Shown piece after piece: positions 11,236 to 24,400 of a DNA stretch of 64,000 bases. A program made the translations under genes and the position numbers. Positions within the stretch are counted from its first letter, which is position 1, and each line of letters starts with the position of its first letter. Origin of the DNA: Tubiluchus corallicola (Eukaryota > Priapulida > Priapulimorpha > Priapulimorphida > Tubiluchidae); assembly GCA_030141605.1 (NCBI GenBank), contig JAQGDQ010000055.1:579001-643000 (forward strand). Reading direction: 5' to 3'. The notes beneath the pieces were generated by a model. That model had not been told where the DNA came from. It worked only from the letters and a program-made list of their open reading frames with translations, and did no database searches.

Positions 11236-13317
11236 TCATGTTTGTAATATACTCTGATGGATAAATTGAACCCGAGGTTGTGCATAATCTAATTCAAAAA
11301 TAACGATCACGTTGTCTCCTTCTCGAAGACTAGAAGCTGGTACATATAGCGTCTTTTGTGGACCTACAGTATCCCAGTATCTTCCCAGGTTAAAGTCATT
11401 AATAAATATGATTCCCTTTCCCCAACCTTCAACACGAATGTAAGTGTCACTAGGCTGCTCTTTAATATTGAGCACCCCTTTAAAAACTGATGGTCCCTCT
11501 AGAGCGTTACCTTCCTTTGCGGATTCATCCAAACTAAACCAGCCAAGTTTTGATAAGTCTGTCATGAACTGCTTATTAAACTCAACAGGATACATCTCCC
11601 AGTTGACAAGTTTTTCAGTATTGTGCCACAAGTTTCCTACAATACCTTTACGCTGGTTGTCTAAATGTACAAATTCCGGCGCTGCAAAACCATACTGGAA
11701 ATTAACCCTGCCCAAGTTTTCTACTAGCATTTCTAGCGTCACTGAGAACGGTTTCTTGCGTTTGTCGGTCGGCAAAAGAACCTCGTAATTTTCGTCTGTC
11801 CAGTCTATTTTCCGTTGCAGTATTCTTTGACTATTCTTGTACAGTGATATATGTGCTCTGTCTCGCACACGGCCCTCTAGCATTATTTTACCACCTGTTG
11901 ATTGAAAGGTGTTCCTGTAAAATATATACCCGTATCCTTGACCAGCACCATCATTGCAATCAAGCAATTCCATTGGAATGATTTCATAGTGTTTCTCCAT
12001 CTTAATAAGGTCTAGCATGCGTTCTAGTGTCAGGTAACTGACTATATCCACCCGCCCGTAACTCTTCTTTTCTATTGGTGCTGGTGGGCTTGGTAGAGCT
12101 TTCGGAACGCCTGGAGCCAAGTCTTGCAGTAACTGCCTGGTGTGCGAGTATTTAGGAGTGAGATCGCCAGACTCGCTTATTGGAGCATCGTAATCATAGC
12201 TGGTGATTGTTGGTAGATAGTAAGGCACTTGCTCTTGTCCATTGGCTCCATTCATGAATCCAAAGTTCGTTCCACCGTGAAACATGTACAAGTTCATGGA
12301 TGCACCGTGATCAAGAATGGATCGTACTTTGTGCTTGTACTCATCGATAGAGAGTAGATGATGTTTTTCACCCCAGTGATCGAACCAACCCGACCAGAAT
12401 TCCATCACCATCAATGGCCGGTTTGGCTGAAATTCTTGGAGGGTCTTCAACTTTGAACTGATGCGATTTTGAAAATTGGCAGTTGCAAAAACACCCGGGA
12501 TGCTGCCCCCATTTTCCAAATAATCTGGCCCATCTGATGTGAACAGAAGTTCCACAATGCCATACCTTTCTATTGTTTCTTTCACTAGCAGGGGATATTC
12601 TTTATCAATGCCATATGAACCATATTCGTTTTCAATCTGTACAGCGATTACTGATCCACCCTGGGTAAACTGAAACTCTCTGACAACAGTCAGAAGCTGT
12701 TCAAAATACTTATCTACTGCGTCAATATAAGGCTTGTATGAAGTTCTCACTTTCATGTTAGGATCACGCAATAACCAATAGGGCAAACCACCAAATTCCC
12801 ACTCAGCACAGATATATGGACCAGGTCGAAGTATGACGAATAAACCAATTCTCTGTGCTAGTGACAAGAAATGCCCAATGTCTAACTCATCGGCAAAATT
12901 ATACTGACCAGGTAGCTGCTCGTGTAGGTTCCATGGCACGTACGTCTCTACTGTATTAAGTCCACATGCTTTGAGTTTGAGCAGCCTGTCCTCCCAGTAA
13001 ATACGAGGAACACGAAAATAGTGTATAGCACCGCTTAGTATGAGAATGTTTTTGCCGTTCAACGTGAAATATTTACCTTCAGCTTCTAAGCCTTTCTTTA
13101 TTCCACCAGGCGGGGCGTAGAATTCGTACAAATCAGAGGGTCTTGGAATGTCTCTGTGAAACATGGTAATGAAGCTGCTTGGCGGTGACATTGAAGGCAT
13201 TAAATAATACGCGAATCCCAGGATAAAAACCACAACAAGGGATATTCTCCACACATGAACGCGTCGCAAAGAAATCACGTTCGCCATCGGTTTAAATGAA
13301 CGCCGTGGACTTTGCAT
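11236..13317 (-). CDS. GLB1-like beta-galactosidase (GH35), membrane-anchored
   Basis: A 693-aa intron-free ORF. Family knowledge: glycoside hydrolase 35 removes terminal beta-galactose from glycans by a retaining two-glutamate mechanism. Seen: a positively charged N-terminus followed by one hydrophobic segment (about residues 23-40, WRISLVVVFILGFAYYLM) that suits a type II signal anchor. The GH35 barrel starts near 85 (NGKNILILSGAIHYFRVPR), with RPGPYICAEWEFGGLPYW at 164-181. The proton donor is Glu231 in QIENEYGSYG and the nucleophile Glu306 in MVMEFWSGW. C-terminal jelly-roll motifs include GKGIIFINDFNLGRYWDTVGP near the end. The catalytic residues are intact and length is close to vertebrate GLB1L2/GLB1L3 (about 640-650 aa), which it resembles more than lysosomal GLB1. 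An alternative start is Met11. Head-to-head with the channel gene. Confidence 0.95.
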   Translation of the reverse strand: MQSPRRSFKPMANVISLRRVHVWRISLVVVFILGFAYYLMPSMSPPSSFITMFHRDIPRPSDLYEFYAPPGGIKKGLEAEGKYFTLNGKNILILSGAIHYFRVPRIYWEDRLLKLKACGLNTVETYVPWNLHEQLPGQYNFADELDIGHFLSLAQRIGLFVILRPGPYICAEWEFGGLPYWLLRDPNMKVRTSYKPYIDAVDKYFEQLLTVVREFQFTQGGSVIAVQIENEYGSYGIDKEYPLLVKETIERYGIVELLFTSDGPDYLENGGSIPGVFATANFQNRISSKLKTLQEFQPNRPLMVMEFWSGWFDHWGEKHHLLSIDEYKHKVRSILDHGASMNLYMFHGGTNFGFMNGANGQEQVPYYLPTITSYDYDAPISESGDLTPKYSHTRQLLQDLAPGVPKALPSPPAPIEKKSYGRVDIVSYLTLERMLDLIKMEKHYEIIPMELLDCNDGAGQGYGYIFYRNTFQSTGGKIMLEGRVRDRAHISLYKNSQRILQRKIDWTDENYEVLLPTDKRKKPFSVTLEMLVENLGRVNFQYGFAAPEFVHLDNQRKGIVGNLWHNTEKLVNWEMYPVEFNKQFMTDLSKLGWFSLDESAKEGNALEGPSVFKGVLNIKEQPSDTYIRVEGWGKGIIFINDFNLGRYWDTVGPQKTLYVPASSLREGDNVIVIFELDYAQPRVQFIHQSILQT

Positions 13318-14107
13318 TATATCCTGTTTGTTCCAACTACCGTTTGCTAGGTCACATACTGGCTCTGTAAAATCATGACGGTTACTGCTAGTGAATTAAG
13401 AAGCACGTTAATGATCTCACTTCAACCGTCATGTTTCACATTAGTTCTGCGTTCAGCTACGTCTTGTACATGTAGCCGAATGTAAATACTGTTTCAGCAA
13501 AATGCTAGTAAAGCATACAGAACTTTGACCCGATTCTGTGTAATATACGGTACTAAGTTCAAGGTTGGGCACGTATATGCTCAGCACTTGAGAGTGCGTG
13601 AATGCATTCCTGGTTGCTTTTGCCGTTTGTTTTTGCCCATTTTAGTCTATAGAAAATAACTCACTCTTGAAAAATCGTAGAGATCTGTCACACGTATTTA
13701 TAAAACAGGATCATTGTAGCTGTTAGGGGTATCACTTGTACCCTCCATCGTCGCACAAATTAGTGTGAAGTCGCTGAACCATTCTTTGGTTAACTAAATA
13801 TTCCAGGTTTTCCTTGTTTCTTTTTCGTTAGGTTTGGTTACTGATATTTAGGTATATTGAAGCACAATTTACTGAAAAACATAACAGCTAGCGTATATAT
13901 TGCATTACAACACACGTGCAGAGTCACACAACTTATGCATATGTGGTTATGTGAATGTGAACGACATTAAAGAAACTGCTCAGCAAATCGATAGATAATG
14001 ATTGGCTGCATCCTGGAGACCAAGACTATACGGCGCATGCGCAGTGCACATTGGCAATTTCATAATATAATAGCCTACCAGACTAAACTGAATTTAATGA
14101 CACAAGT
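13318..14107. promoter_or_regulatory. Candidate bidirectional promoter between beta-galactosidase and channel genes
   Basis: The 5' ends of the two genes diverge here. At 14033-14043 is GCGCATGCGCA, a full NRF1-type palindrome, flanked by ATTGG (inverted CCAAT) at 14001-14005 and 14050-14054. These are classical elements of TATA-less bidirectional promoters. Assignment is by motif and position only; transcription starts are unknown. Confidence 0.4.
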
Positions 14108-14735
14108 TCAAAGGAAAACAGGATGATTTTCATATGCTACCCCATTTTCAAGTCCGATAAAAAGTATACATTTTAACCCAATTAATGCAGCAAAAGCGTT
14201 TCTGTTAATTAAATAATAGATTAAAAACTTAATTAACGGTGGGCGAGCCCAACTGTTGATGACATCACAAACTAGCATAATTTTCAACATTAAAAAAGTT
14301 CCATTAGCGTGTTACACGTGTTTGCGAAAACGAAAATTTAAGTACAATGCTTCTGTAAGGTATTCAGTGTGTTGTACTAAAACTAGGCAAGTTTTAAGAT
14401 AAAAACTCAAATTTCAGATTCACCGCTGTGCTCACGCATGACCTGTAAACATGTGTAGTTTTCGTCACAAACTCACGCATCTGAACTGATAGGTACAGCA
14501 CCTGTTTTATGTACAATGCGTTTCCGAAATGCAGGCGCCAGTACCCGTTTAACTAGCAAATGGTGAAATGTATGTAACAGCGAAGAACTAGTTGCGTGAA
14601 CGTGAAATTGCGTTTGTGTGGTAATAATTCTTTCACGTAAGTCATTTTTGAGAAAAATAGTATGTTTCCTTTCAAAATTTTAAAGAGTAGATTGTTTTGA
14701 CCTACAGTTCAAGATTGTGTCCGGTTTTGCTTTAA
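14108..14735 (-). mobile_element. TTAAAG-ended MITE family A, copy 3
   Basis: Reverse-oriented: begins TTCAAAGGAAAACAGGATGA and ends GTCCGGTTTTGCTTTAA. It contains the shared ACTTAATTAACGGTGGGCGAG and TTCACGTAAGTCATTTTTG segments. Its right end is only about 45 bp before the possible first exon of the channel, so it may contribute 5' UTR or promoter sequence. Confidence 0.8.
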
Positions 14736-14778
14736 ACAAAACAAGATTCTTTTTACATTGCAAACCGGAATTCAGTAA

Positions 14779-14913
14779 ATGCTATATAGGGACAACTCAA
14801 AACTGAATGCTAATTCGGTAAGATGCGGTGCTTCAGTAACGGAGGCGTCTCAGCCACAAGTGGTAAAGCGAACAAAACTGTCCATACCAGATATCAAACC
14901 TCAAACCCAGGAG
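14779..14913 (+). CDS. CNGK: Possible first coding exon of the CNGK channel
   Basis: ATG at 14779 opens 45 codons of coding-like sequence (MLYRDNSKLNANSVRCGASV..., ...SIPDIKPQTQE) ending in phase 0 at GAG|GTTATG. This fits the phase 0 start of the exon at 15336. The donor is weak. An alternative, better donor (TCG|GTAAGA at 14818) would give a 13-codon exon in the same phase. No domain is recognisable. Low confidence because no homologue can be checked. Confidence 0.35.
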
Positions 14914-15335
14914 GTTATGAGTCATTCACGCGTTGGCATTGTATATAATAAATCTATAACAATCTATAACCTTGAAGCTCTTCTTGCTTATCGGTGCTAG
15001 AAGCTCGTTCCTGCTCGGGTCTCCGTCTGTTGATTCACACGCATCTTTCGCGGCATTGTCTGCTCTTCTTGTTTCTGCTTTTGCTTTATTTGTTCGCCCT
15101 ATTGCTTTCCTTATTGCTTGTTTTGCCTCTTCCACAGCAACTAAGCCTGCTAGAACTATCTCTAAAGTGGACGTGCCTGTAAGGCAAACTAATATACTCT
15201 TAGTGTGAAATCTGTTATAATTGGTGTCACCTAAAGTGCATCTCATTAACTGTGAATGAAGTCATAACTTTATATACAATGCAATAGTGATGATCCATTT
15301 TTGCTACCTTGTCCAAAATTATATTTCCGTTTCAG
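14914..15335. other. First intron region; unassigned open frames
   Basis: Both strands carry open frames: plus 14972-15208 and minus 14926-15246. The minus one is Ala/Lys/Glu-rich, containing VEEAKQAIRKAIGRTNKAKA. Neither has a recognisable family or clear splice sites. I treat the stretch as intronic, with the minus frame a weak alternative. Confidence 0.3.
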
Positions 15336-15477
15336 GGCATTGATAACGTGGAGCTGCAAGGTCTTCTTCATTCACCTATGAGTGACTTTGTTTGCACAAT
15401 ATTTAATTTAACTTCTCTGACTGCACCGCTTTTTCAAGATGAACACGATACTGACTTCTGTTTAATGCAAAACTCTA
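15336..15477 (+). CDS. CNGK: CNGK N-terminal exon
   Basis: Strong acceptor (TTCCGTTTCAG) and donor A|GTAAGT. Encodes GIDNVELQGLLHSPMSDFVC, then ...LTAPLFQDEHDTDFCLMQNS, a cytosolic N-terminal stretch with no domain. Its phase 1 end joins exactly to the two-nucleotide overhang of the exon at 17584, across an intron that holds a LINE. Confidence 0.6.
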
Positions 15478-18400
15478 GTAAGTACTGTTGTCTATAGGCA
15501 CTTAAGCAAAATAGGAATGTAAATTTTAAGAACAGTGACTTGTCTTTTCTGCACGCCAACACACGTAGTTATATATTTTGGAGACGTACCATCGTTGTCT
15601 TGGACGTTAATTTTTGACGTTATGTCCAAATCAATCAATTAATCAGTTTATAGAAGAAATGGAAAATGTTCTTAAACACATTAACTCAACATGGAAAACC
15701 GCATACGTATATCAACATAAATCTGCTCCAGTGTGAAGAAAGTACATTCATTTCTATCTACCTAAATATGCTTTATCCAAATCGTTTCTTCTCTGTCATT
15801 ACACAACCTGCCTACATGACTCTTCATTCAAAAAACTCTCATAGATCATTACACACATTAACAACAACCAAGACCCACGCAATGCAGGTATAGTCCTATG
15901 CGAATTAGCCGAGTATTTACCCATTTCTGCTATTGTAAGTTCATCACAAATTCAGAGAGCTGTTACTTTATCCAGACAATTTTCCCAAAGATTTAAATTC
16001 TGTACTTCTGAATATTAACAATCCCGGTCACTCAGATTTATACGATGCCTTCCAGTACACTGATGTCTTTACAAGTAACCAGGATCACCATGTTCCTTTT
16101 CGCACTCTCACTAAAAAACAACTGAGAATTTTTTGAAAGCCGCGGATTGCTACTGGCGCTCTCGCTTCTATCCACAGGAGAAGCAAACTATACAAAACAT
16201 ATAAATTATCTCAGTCTGCATACAAGCGTAATTATTACAAATTGTATTCAAGTAAACTCAACCATATTAAATAAAACTTGAAGAAGAAACATTATTATAA
16301 CTTACTTATGCTATATAAGTATATATATATGATGTGTATTTTGGACAGTAAATTAAATTAATTGAGTCTAAACAATCGTCCTTTCCTCTTTTAAGTCTTA
16401 CTTAAAAAATCGTCAACTGTTCACTAAAATCCAACAAACAAGGTAGCACCTAACAAAAATGAATTGTGTAGTACCATAAGGGTCGATCCTCGCTCCTCTC
16501 TTCTTTCTGATATACATAAACGACTTGCCCTATTCTATCAATTTAATTACATGTCTCTTTGCTGATGACACCAGTTTTTTCTTCATGATACTAATAAAAA
16601 AATCTTTACAGAAGAGTACTAATTTCGAACTGTCAGAAATAAACAGCAGGGCCAGGGTGTTAGCAAACAAATTATCAGCAAACTATTGCAAAATAAAATT
16701 TATGCTCATAGGCAAGCAAATCTCTCCTGTTAATAGAAATGCATTTAACGTTAAATTAGGTAATATTTAACACAAGAAAACTGTATCAAGTATCTTGGGC
16801 TCCAGATTGACAATAATATAACATGACCTTAACATATAAATACCATTACAACAAAATTGAGCAAAACAGCAGGCATATTTGCTAACTTGCATTATTTTAT
16901 AATACAGCTATACTAAAAATGATTTACTACGTAGCCTTATTTACCCCTTATTACCCTTGTGTACCCTTATTTGCAATATTGTGTGTTGACGTGGGGGAAA
17001 ACCAAGCACTATATACTGGAAGCATTGAAAACAGCAAAAAATAATTTTCGTGCTCGTGCTACACCTTCGTATATGCAACTTAAGCTTTTAAAATAATTTG
17101 AACAACATTTTATAGTTTAGATTTAATAATGAGTTATTACCTGACTTTATAGAAATTATTTTATTAAAGTATTCATTCGTATTATACAAGGTCCGTTGTG
17201 AAAGGACATCTATTTCAATGGCGGTACAAGTCCCATTATGGCATTAAAGAGCCTTCAGCACAGGGGGTGAAATTATGGAATAGCTTTCCTCATCATGTGC
17301 TCAACATTTACTTACATAAAAATAAAGGAAAGCAATTTCGTCATCACCTGAGAATTTATTAGAATTTTTTACTTTATTTTTTGTGGCCTTGATAATTGCT
17401 AATCTTTACTACAGGCGGCGCCGCTATAAATCGCAATAAGTCAATCAGCAATTCGAACCAGTAGGAAACACGCATTGTCTGCAGCGTCGTGTTCTTTTGT
17501 TTTTATGGTCGTGTTTGTCAATGTTTGATGAGAATTAGTTCATTAAATCATAGTTATGTTTAATTAGATCTTATATTTTCTAGAAATTGTGTGTTCGGTA
17601 AATTTCCTCCTGAATTTGAATTTTTCGATGTCTGATACAGAAGTTGGTGCGCTAAAAACAGTACCAGCTTGTTTTAAAGTTGGGTATCTTTCTCCTGAGT
17701 GGCCGCTAGTTCGTCATTGGCAAAACTTTAATACGTTTTGTGTGGTTTTGACTTGCATATTATTACCATACATATTTGCACTGGGTACCTCTGAATCTGC
17801 GTTAATCTCTGTAGGTCATTCGTTGGACGTCATATTTGTGTTCGATATGATAATTTTGTTTTTTACCGCATATCGTTCAGAAGGAATTTTGATAACAAAC
17901 AGAAAAGCTATTGCGAAAAATTATATCTTTTCATTGAATTCGCCGTTTAAATTTTCGTTGGACCTTGTATCAGCATTACCATTTGAATTTTTGGCACTTG
18001 CACTTAGTACAGCCATAGGACGTGAACCATTGTGGCTAGAAGGTGTACTGAGGTTAAACCATTTGCTGCGTTTCTACAGAATTAGTTCTATGCTAGGTAA
18101 GCACACTGTAGTTATTATTATTTTTTCGTCAGTATCTGCATTTTAGCGTGAAAAATACGCTTCTTATATTACAAGGTTCCTAACACGAAATCACAATAAC
18201 TGCAGTGATTTAGTGAAAATAAACTCTATTTATTAAAGTGGTATACTTGTTATAGTATTAGTAGGTTTTACAGCAGCCGACGTATCAGTTTAAGATGGTA
18301 ACGTTGCAGCTGCCTTCTAACAGGAAGCTGAGTTTGGGAGAAGATTAACAGTCAACAGTAGAGTACCTACCTCTCAAGTAGGTTGTAACCAGTGTGATAG

Positions 18401-21400
18401 GGGGAAATGTGGCACAGTTGAAGCCATAGTGCTCTCACAATATAGGCCACTTTGACTAGGCCTATATATATAAAACATATAGTTATTTCCAATCTGGGCC
18501 ACACAATGAAAGCAAATAATACTATAGATTATTTTAATTTGCATGTTCACAAGAACAATTTCAAATTTAGGATCTACACTTTAAAATACAATATTTGAAC
18601 ATCTCAAAGATTATTTGGAATAATCTGTAGTATATATGGAAACTTTCGAAACTGTTTGTGGCATTTTAATAAACTACATGGAATGATTCCTTGGGGGCAT
18701 TAATCAGTGGGCTTAATAATTATGGTACATGACAGAATCAAAATATGAATTAAATAATTTCATATTAATCTTCTAGGGTTGCGAGAGCAGGAAATATCTT
18801 CGAATAGTGCCCGTATTAGAGGTTTGCGGTATTTGATTTTTGGTGTATTGCTGACCCACTATATTGCTTGTGGATGGTATGCACTAGCATGTACTAGTCA
18901 GACACCTACTCTACATAGTCATTGCCATTACCATAGCTGGGTACACCACAATGGATTTTTGAATATTACTAATGGTATGATAATTATGTTAATTAAGTTC
19001 ATAATAGTTCTTAACAAAAGCATGTTTTAGTCTTTTAGTAATTAAGATTCGATTTTATCTTACCATTCCTTCTATGTATATTGTTGTTATAGGATTAATG
19101 ATTTTCCTTGGACAATCTTGTATGTTTAAGTTTTGTACTTTAACTTTTTTCTCTGTGTCCATAAGTTATTATTAGACTAAGCAATGCGCCAGGTTGGACC
19201 ATCATGAAATGCCATGACTTGGGGTATATTCATCTAGTTTTGTTGTACTTACTTAGTGTAACCTAGTATAGTACCTATGTATCAGATGCATAGTACCTAG
19301 TATAAAAAAACAGGTTAGGCTAAAAGGTGAAGTGTAGAACAGACAGAAAAGAGGCAGAGTGGAGAGAGTTATGTTGCCTCTAAAATTTTGCATATATTGA
19401 ACCTAACTTTTGCTGTTGTTGTTTTGTTTTAACTAGCAAACAAATTATTTTCTCTGCTGAAGTATTTGGTATAATAAACGAAAACCACTCTTTCTCAAGA
19501 CTGCAGTTCTGTTTGTTTCTGTTTCTGTTAGTTTATGACTTCACATACATTACCCAATCAAAAGCTACAATATAAAGAACACAACAACAGTCTAACCATA
19601 TTCATTCCATAGCATTGTGCCAGTAACACTTCCATGGATGGTGTTGTTGACCATGAATTGAAAACTGGTGCAAAAGTGCAGAGTTGGAAAATGGACAGTT
19701 GTGTTTTAGGTAGCAAGTAGCAGCCAATAAGATATGCCTACATAATTGAAATTTCCAATATAGCCTATAAGCTTATAGAAAGGTGTGTAAGGGGTTTGAC
19801 TATTAGATAAGGCAATTTTTTTCAGAATTGTTGTTGTAATGTATGTACGTATAAACGGTAAAACAAAATTTAAAGTATTAATTTTTAGAAAGACTTGTTT
19901 ACAACAGCATAAAGTAGTTTTTTGTGAATTAAACATTTTACTAGATCTAATTTGATTTCTCGCTATGATATATAGGGAGTGACAAAAGCGTAGAGAAATC
20001 AGTACATTTACAAATCGATCAAATTTTGTTGCTATTTACCTATATAAAAACAACTTGAGATTGCTTGTGAAATGGTCTGAAAATGCCATTTATATTTTAA
20101 AGATGAGATTATAGCATGAAATTACATTGGCTGTACAGAAAAAGTTCTAGCATGATAATTAAATTTATTGCAGTTCGTTTTACACTGTTGTCTTGTCCAC
20201 GTTTTCACTTAAATTTAGAAAGGTTGTTGCATGTTAGGTCACCAAATGTAGCACACTGCGGTAGTGAGATTGCAGGGTTGTTGGTAATTAATGATGACTT
20301 TAGGTAACACGCCACCACATTCTTCTTTATTTTTGGTGATGCGGAAAACGAATTGTTTAGTTAAAAATGACAGCCAGCATCAACTTAAACAAAGACATGA
20401 CTTTTATTCAAAGACAAACGTGCAACGTTTCGAGCCAGTTAAGGTCGCGTTTACACAACAATCATGTAAATAAATATATAGTATAAAAATACAAAAATCA
20501 TCATTGTGACAAGCAAATAAGTCAATTACTAAAAAATAAAGTTATGTTACTCCAACACAGTGGATTCTCTGACTAAAGCCTGTGGGTGGTAATAAGAGAA
20601 ACCGTTGCACATAAAATGATGAACAACCCTGTGAATGAGCAGTTAACCATCGATTTTTGTATTTTTTACACTGTAGATTTATTTAGGTGGATTAATGCGT
20701 GAACATGACCTTAACTGTGTCGAAATGTTATTGGTCTTGTTACCATTGCTGTTATTGCTGCTGGAACTGCTACTCTGTTGTTCTCACACGGACACCCCCT
20801 ATGGTGTTTGTCATTGAATTACAAGCGAATTTCTTCAATATTTTTTAGAAACAGTAGAATGGTCAATCACACCTCTTCGTAGATATGTGATATCATTGTA
20901 CTGGAGTGCAGCAACTGTCACATCTATTGGGTATGATTCTCTAAAGTTCTTGCACTTTAATTTCTTTAGTTTGCTCTGTTGTACTATGTTTTTATGCAAA
21001 TGTATTTTTAGACTTAGTGCTTTGAACACCACTGAGTAAGTTAGACTTAGAGAATTATTTTATCTGGTGTACCTAAATATTAATCATAGGTGGTGCCAGC
21101 ATCTGTTAATGGTGCGCATGTATTTTTTTGGTGAACTGAAAAATTTAGTAACTTCTAGTTTTGGCGACTTTAGTTTGAATCAAATTTCAGGCAAGTAATA
21201 CAGATTTTACTATGCTGTGATGTGGCCAGTTTTGGACATTTCTACTAGCTGACTGATTGAGGCTTACTGGGTTTGCTAATGACTAACTCAGTTTCTGTGT
21301 TCTCTGCTGGACTAGAATTTTTTTAATCAGCCTTGCGCAGCCTATATGATGTTTATTATTCTGAGATGATATCATAAGGCACATAACGGAGCATGATGGA

Positions 21401-24400
21401 ATTATGCTACTTGCTATATTTCCTGTACATAATTCTTAATCTTACAGAAGTAAGAATTAGCTTGTGTTATTCTCGATTAAACTATGCCTGCTGATCGTAA
21501 CTACGTCTCTGCAGAACTTAAAATGTTTTATTTTAGTAAGTTTTAAAAAATCAATTAAAGAAATTCTATTTGATTGTTAGTAAGTGTGTTCTAGGTGTAT
21601 CTGCCTTAATTAATTATTGCTAGTACTGTGCGAGAACAGCTATTTTCAGAGCTTTTCAATTGTTCAAGTGTTTTTGTTGTCAAGCCACAGTGGCACAGTA
21701 GATTCACCCTAAATTTTTATAGGTTTCTCGAGATTTACATTATTGTTTTTCAATTGAATTTATATAGTTACAAAATGATTTATCAGGTATGGCAGGTAGC
21801 TGTAGGACTAGAAAGACTAAAAAGTACTTGTTCCTTCTTCCTACAACAATCTTTGACAAGTTATTAGTAATAGTATTGTTGTATTTATTGTCATAAAATA
21901 ATTTTGATTTATTGTATTCTATTCTTTTTGTAGTCAAGGATCATTGACTACTAGCTCCATGCACTCCCATCTAGTGGTGAAACTAACTTTCTCAGGCATA
22001 TCTAATTGCCCCAGAATTCAGGAACTGGAAATCGTCCTGATGAATCAGGACGTCTCGTGCGTTATATTGAACACAGCCATTAGTTCAGAACTTGAAGTCA
22101 TAAAAAGTGCTATATTAACTCAAGCTTTCTGCAGCCACTAATATTGTCATCCAATTTGCTTAAACAAGTGACTACGTTTTTGCTTTTTGTGATAGTGAAG
22201 GGCATCTATTATGTTATGGCTATGGGCATCAACAATGCTTAAAAATTCAGGTTGGTTTCCAAGAATGTAAGAAAGCAGAACACCCAAGCATCCGGATATT
22301 AAACAAGCATACTTGCTTATGTTTTGCGTGCTATCAATGCGTATCAATTATCAGAGAGAAAACATTTAGTTTTGTCGGCAAAAAATTCAGTAATCAATAA
22401 TGCGACCAACGCAACAGCTATTGTTAGTAACAACACCTGTGGTACTTTTTTATGGCTTATGTTTCTATACAAATGCATCATATTCAGAGCACTCACAAAC
22501 CAGCAGAGATATGAGTTGAATTATAAACTAATGTATTAGTACTAAACTGCAAATAAACACACGTTCATAACAATTCTAGAATTGAAAAATTAAGTGGTTT
22601 GCTTCCTCAGAAACTAATCAGTAATCAAGACCACAGTAGGCAAGTAAGCTAAGTAAATAAGCTTATTTGTTTATCATAATTTTTATAATAACAAAATATG
22701 TAACTAAGTAATTTATAATTCTGTGCAACATTTAGTAACATTAAAAAGTGGAAAAGCAATTATTGATTTGAGTGGTGAAAGATGGCGAAAGAACTATGAG
22801 TTATCGAGGTCGGCCGCACTCTCAGAAATGTTCCTAATAATAATTATTTAATCAATGCGCATGTATCAAGAAATTAAAAATCGATTTTGCATTTAAGATG
22901 ATTGATTAAATTATGCTGCGAATGTTTTTTTAGTAGACAAAAAGTGTATACAATAATGTTCAATCATGGGAAAGAAAAAAGAGAAAAAATGTGACTATCT
23001 TTGATTTGTTTCATTTCGATCTTCGAAGAAGTGTGATGTAAGCAGCAAAATGTGCCCTAAGTAATGGTTCTGCATTGTTATTTGGTTCAGGCAGGACGCT
23101 ACATATTGTGTTATTCTTCCATAGTTGTAAAATCCACCGTGAGTCCTGAATGTTTTGAAAGTTGAAACCAACATTTTCTGTATTTACAAGCTTTTATGAA
23201 TGATAAACGTCTGGTAAAATAGGCCTATCTATTTCATGCTTGCTGAAACGTAACGTATGTTTTAAACTGTATGAAGAAACTTAATAGCAGCATCATACGA
23301 AGACAAATTTTCCACAACATTTGTAAACTTTTTTCAGATATGGAGATATTATTTCCACGAATACAGGAGAAATGCGTTTTGCTATTGTTGCCATGTTGGC
23401 TGGAATTGCCATGTTCTTTGGAGTACTACTGGGTGGTATAACATCCATTCTGACAAATTTGGATAGTCGCCGAGCAAAGTTCTTGCACAGATTTAATGCA
23501 GTCAAGAGTCGAATGGTGAGCTAATCAGAGATTTTTGGTAGGGTGAGATTACCAAATCATTTAGAATATGCATTCTTCTGATGTAAAGCACTTGATTGCT
23601 TTTTGTTTTCAGAAAGATACAAGTGTGCCATACTCGATACAGAAGATAGTCAAAAGAATTTTTGAGTATTGCTGGGAGAAACAGAAGGGATTTGAAAATA
23701 TAGCACTTTTTGCTTCCTTGCACCGGAGTACACAAGCTGACATTGCACTTATTTCTAATGAGCAGTTTTTAAAAGGGGTAAGTATATAACAAAGCATGAT
23801 ATTGTGAACACGTTTGTTGCATTGCTATATATTTAATGTCTTTTTTGTATAAAGAACATGTAAACCTACAAACTAGTTGTCCAAAGGTAACTGAGTTTAG
23901 GGATGTGATGAAGACTGGAGAGCTTCGAAACTGAATCTAGATCAGAGTTTGATTTGATTCGATTACTCTAAAATTCGATGTTACCTTATTGTTATTGTTC
24001 TGTGGTCAACTGCCGCTTTGACGAACATTTGGCAGTTCACTGTGTTGTGAGAGAAAAACACTGTAGAGCAGGTTTGGTGTCAATGAAATGATAATTCATT
24101 TCTCTGACTTCACTGTGCCAAATGTTTTGCAAAGATAACAGATATGTGGTGAGAGTAACTTCTTCCAATGAACCTGGTTTGCCAAACTTGAAGGCAGTTC
24201 AAGAGTCTGCCTTGCCAGAGATGACATGCGAGCTAGTCAGAAAGTTTGCCGAGTGACTGCCTGTGAGTTACTGCGGGTGTCAGCTTTTTTTAAATATTTT
24301 TTTAACAGCTAACGCTTCACTAAACCAGGAAGCTTTTTTAACTAAGTTACATATCTAGTGTGTGGCTGGTATGGCAGCAATTACTAGATCAGTGTCCTAT

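Noticed and set aside
11444-11788. Plus-strand 114-aa ORF
   Set aside because: Antisense shadow of the intact beta-galactosidase coding sequence.
14926-15246. Minus-strand Ala/Lys-rich ORF as a separate gene
   Set aside because: No homology, no splice or promoter context, and it overlaps an equally open plus-strand frame between channel exons; noted only as an unassigned stretch.
20370-20475. ACGTTTCGAGCC sequence reminiscent of Penelope-like or LINE termini
   Set aside because: Only a short motif, with no reverse transcriptase or paired end nearby; too little to call an element.
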